From Elmis aenea (lineage: Eukaryota > Arthropoda > Insecta > Coleoptera > Elmidae): a DNA stretch of 64,000 nt. The stretch covers positions 1,550,868-1,614,867 of the forward strand of contig OX393577.1 of assembly GCA_947652605.1 (NCBI GenBank), read 5' to 3'. Each line of letters begins with the position of its first letter. The stretch's first letter is position 1. A program made the position numbers and the translations under genes. Below are positions 1 through 11,700 of this stretch, piece by piece. The notes beneath the pieces are model-generated. The model was not told the origin of the DNA, ran no database searches, and saw nothing but the letters and a program-made list of their open reading frames with translations.

Positions 1-593
1 CAGCTGTAGACCGTTGTCGGTCGAATATCGCAACACCCTGTATAAAGTGATCCTTTATTAACTTTTTAAGGTAATGATCTATTTTCACTTCTCTTTTTCT
101 TTTGTTTGAAAATGATATACCATCAGCCGTATTTATCAGCTATTATATTTAGAAGAATATTAATTTATCAAAATTCAATTTTAGGACATAGGTACATTTG
201 TTTTTAGATCATTTTGTATTAAATGTAAGTAACTAATTTTAAACTTAAAAATTGGTAAAACCCGCTACATAAAACATAAAATAAAAAGTTTTTTTGCTTT
301 TGTTACAGAATTACAATTATTTATGCAAAATTTAAGTTATTAATAAAATTTACCTTTTTAAAGTATTAATTTAAGTATTAATTTAGTTTTCAATTGCGTA
401 ATTATATTTAAATTTTAATCAAACTTATATTATAAATCAAATTTTTGGCATATTTAATAAAAAATATTCAAGTTTCTCATGTTTACATTGAGTTAAAAAA
501 AATGTCGAGATAAGAAAACCAGTTTTTACTTTTTACATGGACAATTGTAACGGCAATGACCAACAAAATGAAGTGTGGAAAGTGCGGAAGGTG
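1..593. other. AT-rich non-coding DNA
   Basis: No coding signal was found. Near the left edge (33-42) is ACACCCTGTA, the outward end of the TACAGGGTG-type repeats seen many times in this window, so an element of that type probably extends off the left side. Confidence 0.5.
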
Positions 594-807
594 GAGATAG
601 GGTTTTCTTTTTTTTTAATAACCCTTATCGAGTTTATGACATGCAATCTGGTCTTTGAGACCAATAAGCCGTTAAATTCTAGCCTAAATTAATAATGTTC
701 AAACTTATTCTAAGATTTACCCAATGGTAGTCCTTAGTTTGCTAATATATAGGTACACTAATTGTTAACGAGCACACTACCGCAGAGTCTCTGCTTTTTA
801 CTTTTGT

Positions 808-3436
808 TTAAACTAACTCAAAAGGTTTAACCCTTTTGAGTCTTCTTACTAGTCCTGTAGTGTCCAGGAGCTGGATCGCCTCGACGTTTACGTGGTGATA
901 GAGCCTTTCCTCGTGGCCCTTGGCAAACTTCTTAATTGTGTCGGTTACAGTGTCCATATTGAGGTCCCGATGTATGTCACTGTTTCTGCAGTACCAGGGT
1001 GCATCAACGATGTTCCTTAATGCTTTGTTCTGGAATCTCTGGATGATTTGAATATTACTCTGTTTGGTGCATCCCCATAGCTGTACCCCATATGTCCATA
1101 CAGGTTTTAAAATTTGCTTGTATAGCAAAAGTTTATTATGTAGTGACAGAGGTGATTTCCTCCCGATTAGCCAATACATTTTTTTATATTTGATGCCTAT
1201 TTCTTCCCTTTTTTTCTTGACATGAGCCTTCCAGCGTAGCTTAGCGTCCAATGTAATACCTAAGTATTTTGCTGTGTTGGAGTATGGTATTTGCTTGTTG
1301 TTTAAGTTGATTGGTACATGTTCAATTCTCTTGTTGGTGAAATTGGCATGTACTGACTTTGTTTCATTTAACCTTATACGCCATGTTTTTGTCTAGTTGT
1401 TGATCTGGTTTGCAGCTGCTTGTAATTTCTTGGATGATTCTGTATTGTTTCTTCCTACTGCTAAAATAGCCGTGTCGTCGGCAAAGGTCGCTATAGTACT
1501 GTTTTCTAACTTTGGAATATCACAAGTATACAGTAGGTATAGGACCGGACCTAGCACGCTTCCTTGTGGAACTCCTGCTTTAATTTCTTTAAGTTCTGAA
1601 TAAGATTCTTCTTGCTTTATCCTAAAGTGTCTCTCAGAGATGTACGACTGAAGAATTTGGGAGTACTGTTTTGGGAGAAGCGATCTTAGTTTATAATTTA
1701 AACCATCATGCCACACTTTGTCGAAAGCCTGCGCTACGCCTAGAAAGATGGTAGAACAAACTTTTTTTTCTTCTAGGGCTTTTTTTATGACATTCGTAAT
1801 TCTGTGTACCTGGTCAATAGTTGAATGTTTATTTCTAAATCCAAATTGATGGGAAGGAATTAGTTCTTTTTCTTCTATTATTGGCTTCATTCTTTTGAGC
1901 AACAGCTTTTCAAACAGTTTCGATATAACAGGCAGTAGTGAGATCGGCCTGTAAGATGAAACCTCTTGAGGAGGTTTCCCTAATTTAGGGATCATAATCA
2001 CCTCTGCAACTTTCCACAGCCTAGGTACATACTTGAGCCTAAAGGCAGCATTTATTAGGGTGGTCAGTTTTACTATGGCTTTCCTTGGGAGATGTCTAAG
2101 CACTTTACCAGTAATTAAGTCAAACCCAGGGGCTTTTTTCGGGTTAACATTTTCTTTAATTTCAGTAAATACTTCATTAGGTGTTGTAGGTCTGATTTCA
2201 TTGTTTTCTTGTAGGATTTCTTTCCAGTCAGAAGCTTCTTCGTTTCCTTCATGTGGTTGGAATGTTTTTTCTAGATGATCTGTGAATGTTTTGGCTTTTT
2301 GTTCACTATTTCGGGCCCATTTTCCATCCGGTTGTCTTATTGGCGGGATCTGCACGATTGGTCTTTTTAGTTGTTTGGTCGCTTTCCATAGAGAATAGTC
2401 AGTGCTACTATCATTTGTTAATTCTTTTAGGTAAGCATTTATAGAATCATTTTTGATTTGTTTAATTTCCCGTTTAAGTTGTTGACTGCAGTTATTCAAA
2501 TTTGTTTTATCTTGAGGGAATCTAGATTGCTGCCATTTTCTTCTTAGTTTTCTCTTTTCAGAGATCAATTCTCTAATTTCTTTTGGGTAGTTATTACCCG
2601 AGATTCTGCGTTTAATCTTGGGAGTATTTTCCCACGAAGCCTGCTGTATGTTATTATTGAAGATTTCTACTTCTTCTTCAAGTTGTTTTTTGTTTCTTAA
2701 TGGTACCGATAGATTGATTTTCTCTTCAAGGCATAGTTTGAAGCTGTCCCAATCTGTCAGTTTGTTTACTAATATCGGATTGTTTTCTTTCTTTATAATA
2801 TTTTGGCTAATGCTTAATAGAATTGGTGAATGATCCGAATCCATATCCCATCCTTCTTCTATCTGCATGAAGTTTGAAGATATATTTTTGACAATGAAGA
2901 AATCAATTAGGTCTGGTATCTTGTTTGGATCTGTAGGCCAATAAGTCGGTTTACCTGTTGATAGCGGTTCACAATTATATTCTTTAATTGCTCCCAATAG
3001 TTCTTTGCCTTTTGTTGTTGTTAGTCTAGAACCCCAGTGAGTGTGCTTCGAATTGGCTTTTTAAGAAATCTAAATATTTATGTTTCTTAATTGCGTGTTT
3101 TGGTGGGCAGTATACTGCAGTTACAGTAACTTGGTAGTTTTTAGTTTTTATTCTTACCGCTGCAGCTTGGAATTCTTCTGTTTTATATCCCATCTCTTCA
3201 TGATGGAGTATGTTTTCTTTTATTATAATTGCGCTACCTCCCTTTGCAGCATTTTCAGGATGTATAGTATGGTACACTCTAAACCCTTTGAATTTAATAA
3301 ATGATTGTCTTGTGAAGTGTGTTTCTGATATGAGACACACATCAATCTTGTCTATGTCTAGGATTGCTTGTAGCTCTTGTTGGTGTTGCAATAAGCCATT
3401 TGCATTCCACGCCATGACTCTGAGATCACTGGCCAT
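808..3436 (-). pseudogene. Jockey ORF2 (endonuclease plus reverse transcriptase), broken
   Basis: ORF2 starts at the ATG at 3434-3436 (MASDLRVMAWNANG, the opening of an APE-type endonuclease). The reading frame breaks near 3045-3060. The segment that should carry the GGDFN motif is deleted, and the frame resumes as HWGSRLTTTKGKEL. The reverse transcriptase follows, with FGFRNKHSTIDQVHR, GVPQGSVLGPVLY and FADD. Motif A reads FLGVAQAFDKVW; the family normally has Asp where this copy has Gly, so a catalytic residue is lost. A TAG at 1393-1395 interrupts the frame, which then continues in phase to the natural stop at 808. The deletion, lost Asp and nonsense codon together make this copy dead. Confidence 0.88.
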
Positions 3437-4422
3437 TTTTGTACTTAGGGATAGCTCCTTTAGCACTATGTTCTAATCTAGTTAGACGTTCATCAAATTT
3501 CAAGAACAGTTGTTCTTGTTTGTTTAATTTTTCCAAGATCAGTTGCAAGGTAAGTTCAGCAGACGTGGTTTGCTGTTTACTATTTTGGGTATTGGCATTT
3601 GGGTTTGATGTGCCTACCAGTGCTTGAGCATATGTCCCAGGTCTACTATTGTTTTCCTGTGGCTGGATCTTAGTTGTCTTTTGTGGTTGTGGTCTTTTAT
3701 TGCTTACCTGTTCCCTTACTGTTTGTGGCTGTTGAGGTAAGTTGGGTTTCTTCAAAAATTTAGTTTTGATTTTTTGCATTTCTATGGCTACGATGCATCC
3801 TCGATAGTTCGCAGGGAGGTTGTTGCCACAATGTATGCATTTTGGTGGTTCGTCCTTTGGCTTCGTGCAATCTACAGTAAGGTGTTTACCGGGGCATTTG
3901 ACACATCGTGGTTCTTTGGCACAGTACTTTTGCGTGTGTCCATATGCTTGGCATCTTTTGCATTGTGGGACTAGGCTAGTTTTTCTGATTGGTTGTATTT
4001 CAACTCTAATACCCAGTATGTCAGTGATTGCAAAGATTTTGTTAACATCTTCATCATTTCTGAATACCAGCATAAACATATTTAGTGGTTGTTTTGTCTT
4101 CCATTTCAGTTTATTAACTGCTTCTAGTGCCTTAAATCCTCTTTTCCGAAGTTCGGCAACTATCTTTTCCGGATTGCAGGAATAATGCAGTTTATTGGCA
4201 ATTACTTTGATTGGTCTGTTTTGCTTATTTTCAAATGAAAATCATTTTATATTGTTATCCAGAAGCATTTTAGTTAATGTCCGGTAACTTACTTCATCTT
4301 GTACATTAATTTTAATGTTTTCATTATTTATTACTTTAATTTGAAATCCAACAAGCATACCACTTAGTTTGTCGTGGAGTTCATTAAAGTTTTCAATTCC
4401 TTCCACTACTACTGGTGGGGGC
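3426..4422 (-). pseudogene. Jockey ORF1 (gag-like nucleic-acid-binding protein), broken
   Basis: Read on the minus strand, the frame is open from the truncated 5' edge to the TGA at 3426-3428, except for one in-frame TGA at 4242-4244. After that stop comes a Pro- and Lys-rich region and then three CCHC-type zinc knuckles between about 3960 and 3780, beginning CKRCQAYGHTQKYC. A Gln/Asn-rich tail follows. This is the usual ORF1 of Jockey elements, an RNA-binding protein that packages the element transcript. The normal N-terminus is missing. Its stop overlaps the ORF2 start in the string ATGGCCAGTGA, an overlap of 11 bases. Confidence 0.85.
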
Positions 4423-4432
4423 GAGATAGGGT

Positions 4433-5738
4433 ATAATTTTACTTTATTTAAACTTTTTTAAAGTTTTATGTCTTGACAAGTTATTCCGTTTTTCAACTTT
4501 TTAAATAGAGAAGTAAACTTAAGGCTATGAATTACTCCATGTGTAAAACTGTGGTTATGGTTGTGTTCACAAAGTGTATCTACTTCATAGCAAAAGCTGA
4601 AATTATTTCTAACTGTTTTGTTACTCTAAATAGAATACCCTGTTTTTAATTTTCTTAAATTTCAAATAATATTCTGTACTAAATATTTTGAGATTTTGTC
4701 TGCCTCAATTCAAGTGTTTTTTATTTTAATACTTATGGCAAGGGAACTAAACAAAATGTTGCTGTTTTACATCTGAATGATACCAAAGCAAAATAATTTT
4801 GAAATGTTGACGACAAGCATATAAGCTTATGGCTAGTTAAACTTTTGAAATCCCACACAGAGTGTTTGTAATGCATTATGTTAAAACATAAGTAAGTCAA
4901 TTTTTTTTAATAGACTTCTATATTTTGTTAATTTTCCGATTAACGATTTCATTGTGTCTTAAAAACATGCGCCTTGTTCTTTGTCTACAATTAATATTTC
5001 TCAAGTTATTGCTGTTTTAATGATATTTCGTAGGGTACAGGAATGAGAAGTCGGCAAAATTTTTAATTTTTTTTAATCGACTATTACTGACTCTTCACAT
5101 TAATTAAACCGTAATTGAATATTTTTAGTTTGGTTTCCGTTCTTAAACAGAAAAAAAAAGTCTGTTTCCATTTTTTTGTACTTTTTTGTTAATATAGGTG
5201 TTTTGTTTACGTGATAAAAATTGAATCAACGAGTCGGAAGTCGATTCCCCATCCCTGGCAAGGAACCATGTAATATTTGATGAAATTGAACTAGCAAGCT
5301 TGATAAACTTTTAAAGAATTAATACAGGGTGACTAATACAATTTCAATTTAATTTCTGTGCAGTACATTTTCACTTTTTATATTAGTGTTTTTATCAATT
5401 ATTAACTTCATTCATTTAAATGAATTGGCAAAATTTATTATTAATAATTCATAAAATATTCCACAGAAAAACGAAGATTGATACTTCATAAGTCTAAGAA
5501 AAATCAATAATTAGCAAATTAATTCTTTAAAATTTGTTAAACCATTGTTATGTACAATCAGTTTTGGGTAAAAAAAACTTTTTAAAATTTAAATATTTTA
5601 ATATTCATTGTTCTATGTCCCATAGACAAACATTAATAGCCATTATAAAAAAAGGAAACGCAAAATAAATTGAAAGTACAATGTTATTCATTTATTAAAA
5701 CAGCATTTTGTACTAAAAGTTTCATTTGTATTTCTTAG
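4433..5738. other. Non-coding, presumably intron of the RNF216-like gene
   Basis: AT-rich DNA with homopolymer runs and no exon that I can support. A short stretch at about 4985-5025 resembles 20985-21030 closely (both contain AATTAATATTTCTC), so an old dispersed repeat is present. A TACAGGGTGAC motif at 5325-5335 is another repeat terminus. Confidence 0.45.
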
Positions 5739-8700
5739 ATGAAAATTATCCAAAACGACAACAAAGACAACCTAGACCAACACAAGAATTGCATCCCAAA
5801 GAGCAGTATGAGATATTTAGGCAAGTTTTACCCAATGCCGATCCAACATATTTACGCTTGCAGGCCGAGCATTTGTCAGGCAATTCCGAAGCAGTGCAAC
5901 ATTTTATCGCTGATGCGTTAGAAAATCCGAAATACCCCACCAAAAAGGATTATTTGAGGTATATGCTTTTTTCAGTTTATTAAATAATATTTTGAAATTT
6001 GAGTCTCACCGTTGGTAACTGCTCAAGAGAGCAGTGTTTTTAAATTTTTTAAATAATTTTGTTTCGAAAAAGGAAATTTGTCAGTATTTTAAACTTAAAG
6101 TTAAGGGTACCAATAAAAAGACATTGCAATATCAGTATATAACAAAGTTACGATTTTTGTGACAAGGCCTAAGTTAATAACGTCCCATCGTTAAAAAAAA
6201 AATTCAAAATGTGATGCACAAAACAATTATAATTGCTAAACGTGAATATAATAAATTTTAGAATTAAAGTGGAATAAATTTTAGTAGTTTTTATAAATTT
6301 TTGGTTACCTAATTGAAAAACATTTAAAATAAATTTTAATTGTTACTTTAAAGTATTATAATTTGAAATATATATACATACATAATAAATTACAAATTAT
6401 AATACCAAATTGTGTTTTTTTTTTCATAGCGTTCTAGTTTTATAAGAATTTTTCAACTTCTTTGTTGTTTAGATATAATACCAATTATCAAAATAAATGT
6501 ATAAACCTATACCAGTTGTTTAAAAAAAAACAAGTTTTTTAGTAGTTTGGAGATATTCATTGAAAAAAATGCAACTGTCTTTAGTTTTAAAATTGAAACG
6601 ATAAATAAACTAAATATAAATTGTTATTTCATAAAAATATTTACAAAATTTTATTGTAACTCTTTTTTTTGTCAACCGCTGCAGCGGAGATATTATTGAG
6701 ATTTAAAATATTGACTAATGTTCCAGTTTTTTGACCACATCTAGTTTGTGATGAAAACTTTACTAAAAATAATAGAATCGCTAAGTTTTTTCATAAAATA
6801 GGTAAATTTCGATTATTGAACTGCCCTTGTATTATGGTTTAGAAGTAACCAATCATAAGCCTCGAATTTCATACACATTTAATAATGTACAATGTAACAC
6901 TAATACTATAATAATTTCAATAATCGATTTAAATGTTATCATACATTTCTTTAACCCTTTCATTATTAACATTTTTAAGTAACGATAATTTAAAAAATGT
7001 TGGAATTGTTGTTATTTATAAAATTGTGCAAAATGATGTTTAATCACACCTTTGTGTACGTGTTAATTCAATATTGTTTCTGCAATTTTGCCAGTATAGT
7101 AATCAATTTTAAAAACTTCAAAAATGATACAACAAAACATTGCTTGAATATAAAATGTTTCCCTATAATTTCATGTCGAACAATGATTTAATTTTAATAG
7201 TAAGGCCATATTAAGTAGTAATACCATCATTGTTGATACTTGCAATTTCTTGTAAAACATGGAACGGTACAGGTATACAGTGAGCTTGCGTTATAAGCAA
7301 CCCACGATATAAGCAACTCTCATTATAAGCAACACTTGATATAAGCAACTATTGTATCAACGTACACGATATAAGCAACTGTCAGTGTGACAGCTAAAAA
7401 TACAAATATCTAAAATACTATTGCAGATATAACAATGAAATTTTGTATTTGAGCGTTATGATATTTTTCGGATTCGATGAAAATATTAAGGTTGCAATGT
7501 GACTTCCGGTTCAACCGAAAACGGACTCAAACTTTGAAATTTTAAAAAGAACACCCTGTATATTTATACATTTTTGGATTTCTCTTAAAATTTACTTTAA
7601 AAAACGGAAAAGGTTATATGGGTCTAAAGTCAACCATTTTCGTAAAATTTACATTTTTGTGAAAATTTTGATTTAAGCAATTTCTTCAGTTCTGTTTTGT
7701 TGTCGTGGTTTAGTATAATATACAATAGCAGTGTTCACATTAGTAATAGTCATTCAGATTCCACTGATTTACAGTTGAGCAAAAAGCAAGTGTTTTTATT
7801 TTTAAGGTTGCTTGATTATGAGTAATTTTTTTTACAGAAGCTTTGATTAAATGGCCTACTAGCTGAAACAATTTTTTTTTTTTTTACAAAAATCTCATAG
7901 TATAACCCTACTAAAAGTCTACACCGTTGAAAAGTACATAAAATGCTCTACAAGAATACATCAAAAAATTATACCAACCAATTTTTAAAAAATGTCGGTG
8001 ACGTTACAACAAATAAATGAAAGTGATTAAAACAATTTTTTTTTGCCAAGTAGTAGCTAAGACTGTCCAATTTAATAATATACAGGGTGATTGATTGAGA
8101 CTGGTACTTAAAAATATATGAAGAATGAAAAAGGGTGTGGATCTGAAATTTTGGTTATGACCATAATGGCATATGATCTGTTTACTGAAAATATTTTCAA
8201 TATGGCGACACTTCCGTAAATACCGGAAGTTGACGTCTACTTTCTTATTTCAAATACAGTGGTCTATTTTTTATTGCGTATTTGGATTTAAAACGTTATT
8301 TTATAGGGACTGTTATTAGCATTCCCTATACCTGAGTGCAGCCATTATTTAGATTTTTGGACTTTAAAAAAAAAAAAAGATTTTCATCGTGATGCTTAAT
8401 ATTAGGGTACCTCTATATAACAGGGTATGGCCACGCTTCACGAACCCTCCAACTTTCTAATAGCGGCAAGGGATTATATAGGATTTCTTTTACTTACTTA
8501 CTTACGTAACCAGGTTACTAATTATCGTGACCGCGTCCAGATCGTGCCGGTGTGAGTTGACCTTAATAATTGTTATTAGCTATTAATGTTTAAAAATCAT
8601 ATAAGGAGCGCGTATATCCACTGTAAGCATGCAACCCATGATACACGCAGTTGCAAACAATTGTTTACTTAATTCCTGTTTTAAAGTCCAATGAGCAACT

Positions 8701-11700
8701 GAAAAGTATAGATTCATCAATTTAATTTCATATTTTATGACAAATTTACATTATCAATTCCAATCATTGCTATTAAATTAATGTAGACAAATAATTACAA
8801 TGCACATTTTCTTAAAAATTAAAAAAATACAACTTAACTTATGAAATTTACGTATGGTAATAACTTACACATCTATCACTAATGTCTTTTTAAGTCTTGG
8901 ATCACACTTAAACACTCTGAACAAGCAAGAAAAAAATAAAATCTGTAAAACTCCGTATCAACGCAATGCAAATTATATAAAATCTGGAGGTCGCAGCCTA
9001 GCGGCAAGCGAAACTCGACTGTATATACAATAGAAACTTGTCCATCGCCTGTCCTTACCCTGTTTATAGAGCTACCCTACTTAATATTATCTAACGTCGC
9101 CATTTTTGAAGAAAAAACGCTTAAATTTAGACCATGCCTAGAAAAAACCTTGGAGTACATCCTGGAATTTTTGCAATCGATGCATTACTTACAGGGTGTC
9201 CAAAATTTAATTTTTTTTTAATACAACTTCAGACCACTAAAACTCGTTTTTTTCAAATACAATGCCCAAACTTTTTTTTCATTTTCTAATGCAAAATTAC
9301 ATTCTGCATCAATCTGTATTAACATTTCCTACACCTATCTGCAACAATTTTCGCTTTATTAAGAGTTTTTGATAAAGTTGAGAGAAATTGCAACATTTTT
9401 AAATAGTAAGCCTTGGAAATGACAACAAATGCCAATATTAATAACTGTAAACCACTTTTATTGCGTTTGTCTGAAGTATCCATAAAAATGCAATATCAAG
9501 ACTATTTTCCGGTTTTTCCTATTTTTCGTGGATACCGTTCGAGATATTTCCAATTTTTCTTCAGATTATTAATAAGCACCGAATTTGGCAGCTTTGCCAA
9601 ATTTAAACCTATATTCTAGCTATTATAATAAGCGAGATCCCCATGGTTAAACTCGAATTTCAATCACCCTGTATATGTAAAATTCAATTTAAAGATAAAA
9701 CAATGAATTAAGCATCAAAATCGCTTTGTAGTAAGCTAAGTTTGTAGTTCACTATTAGTCTTATAATTGTCATTTTTTAAATTCATTCATTAAATTTTTA
9801 CCGGTATAATTAAAAAATCGTACTTTTTGCAGAGCTTGTTACAAATGTCAAAATAGATTCATCAATGACGATGGATGTAACAAAATGACATGTTCCTGTG
9901 GTGCCATGATGTGTTATGTTTGTGGCCAGCCGGTCAAGGATTATAAACATTTCAATGGACCAGGTGGAGATAAGTTTCATTTGTAAGTCTTTTTTTTTTT
10001 AGTTGTAAGCTCATAATTTGCATGGTAAAAATTTCTTAATACTTTATAGCCTGTAAAAAAATGTTAAAGCTAATAAAAGGTGTTAGGAAAAACCAAACGA
10101 GGTATTGATACATTTCAGTTACTATAGTAGTTAATGAAAATCTAATATCTATCTCTTGAGCTATTTATTTTATATTCGGGGGTAATACCTTCTTCTTCTT
10201 CTTCTTATTCGGTTTCTCTTGTACCTTTCGGTGTCGAGGTATGGTTTTCTATTACTGTATTATGTTTCTCCACTCCTTCCTATCGTTAGCTAATTGTGGC
10301 ACATCTCTCCAGCTGACTCCTTTTTCTTCTAGTCTCTCCCTCACTTCTTTTTCCCATTTTATTCTTGGCCTTCCTCTTATTCTTTTTCCCTCTATCTGCA
10401 TTTTCCATCCTATTTTCGCGTATCTACTTTCTGGCATGCGTAGTAGATGTCCAAGCCATCTTAATTGATTTGTCTCCATCTTTTTCTTAATATCTGTTAC
10501 TCCTAGGTTATTTCGGATTTTTTCGTTACTGATTTTATCGATCAGTCTACATCCCTCTATTCTTCTCAAAAATCTCATTTTCTGTACCTGTATTCTTTGT
10601 TTTTGTTTTTGAGTTAATGTCCAAGTTTCTGAACTGTACGTGAGGATGGGTACGTATACTGCATTAAAAACTCGCGTCTTCGTTTCTTTTGATATTTACT
10701 TATCAAACATTTATTAGTGGCGTAGTAAAATTTCGTCGCTGCCGCTATTCTGTTATTCAGATCTTCCTCCAATTTACCATTTTCTGCAATTATTGTTCCT
10801 AAATATTTAAAACTTGCTACCTGTTCTATCTTTTTTTGGTCTAGCATTATTGTAACTGGTTCATGATTTTTCGCTATAACCATAACCTTTGTCTTTGTTA
10901 TATTAATATTCATATTATATCTACTTAATGTATCTGCCCATACGTCTAGATTAAATTGCAAGTCCTTTTCACTTTTAGCTAATAACACCACATCATCTGC
11001 AAAGGCTAATTCTGTTAAGGATATTGGTTTTAGTTTATTCCAACCCCAGTAGGCTTTCTTTGTGTTTTGCTTACGTTCTTTAATTATTTTATCCATAAGA
11101 ATTATAAAGAGCAGTGGACTTAATGTGCCTCCTTGTCTTACTCCCACTGTTGTTATAAATTCATGGGAACTGCTGTTATGGGTTCGCACATAATTTCTAC
11201 TGCTCCTATATAAACTCTTGATGGCGTTTAATAATCGTTGTCGCACTTTACTTTGTTTCAATATCATCCAGATCTTTTCCCTTGGCACTCTATCGAAGGC
11301 TTTAGAAAGATCGATAAAGCACAAATACACCATCTTTGAATGTTCCATTGTTTTTTCACTTAACTGTCTTAACGTAAAAATTAGATCCTGCGTGCTTCTA
11401 CCCGGTCTAAATCCACATTGCGCCTCTTCCAAATTTCTTTCGAAATGTTTTCTTAATCTCTCCTCCAAAATTCTTTCATATAATTTTTCTACTACACTAA
11501 GTAGAGATATGCCTCTATAGTTTTCGCACTTTTTGCTGTCGCCAGTCTTGAATATCGGTAATATAACCGATACCTCCCAGTCCTTTGGAATATCTTTTTC
11601 CTGCCAACTTTATTTACTATTCTTAGCAGCATTTTCTTACCCTCTACTCCTATGTACTTAATCATTTCAGGTAAAACGCCATCATGCCCTGCTGCTTTTC

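Larger units (their letters stand above)
604..4422 (-). mobile_element. Jockey-clade non-LTR retrotransposon, 5'-truncated, with 10-bp target duplication
   Basis: The element lies on the minus strand. GAGATAGGGT occurs at 594-603 and again at 4423-4432, directly flanking the element, as expected for a target-site duplication. Its 3' end is at low coordinates: a T-rich run at about 604-618 is the poly-A tail read on the other strand. It carries ORF1 with gag-type zinc knuckles, then ORF2 with endonuclease and reverse transcriptase, the Jockey layout. ORF1 enters from the 5' edge without a start codon, so the copy is 5'-truncated. Several lesions (see the ORF entries) show it is inactive. It probably sits in an upstream intron of the RNF216-like gene. 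Confidence 0.9.

Noticed and set aside
1397..4185. Plus-strand open frames over the Jockey element (1397, 2033, 2618, 3080, 3210, 3439, 3774, 3820)
   Set aside because: They are antisense shadows of the element's minus-strand ORFs and have no recognisable domains.
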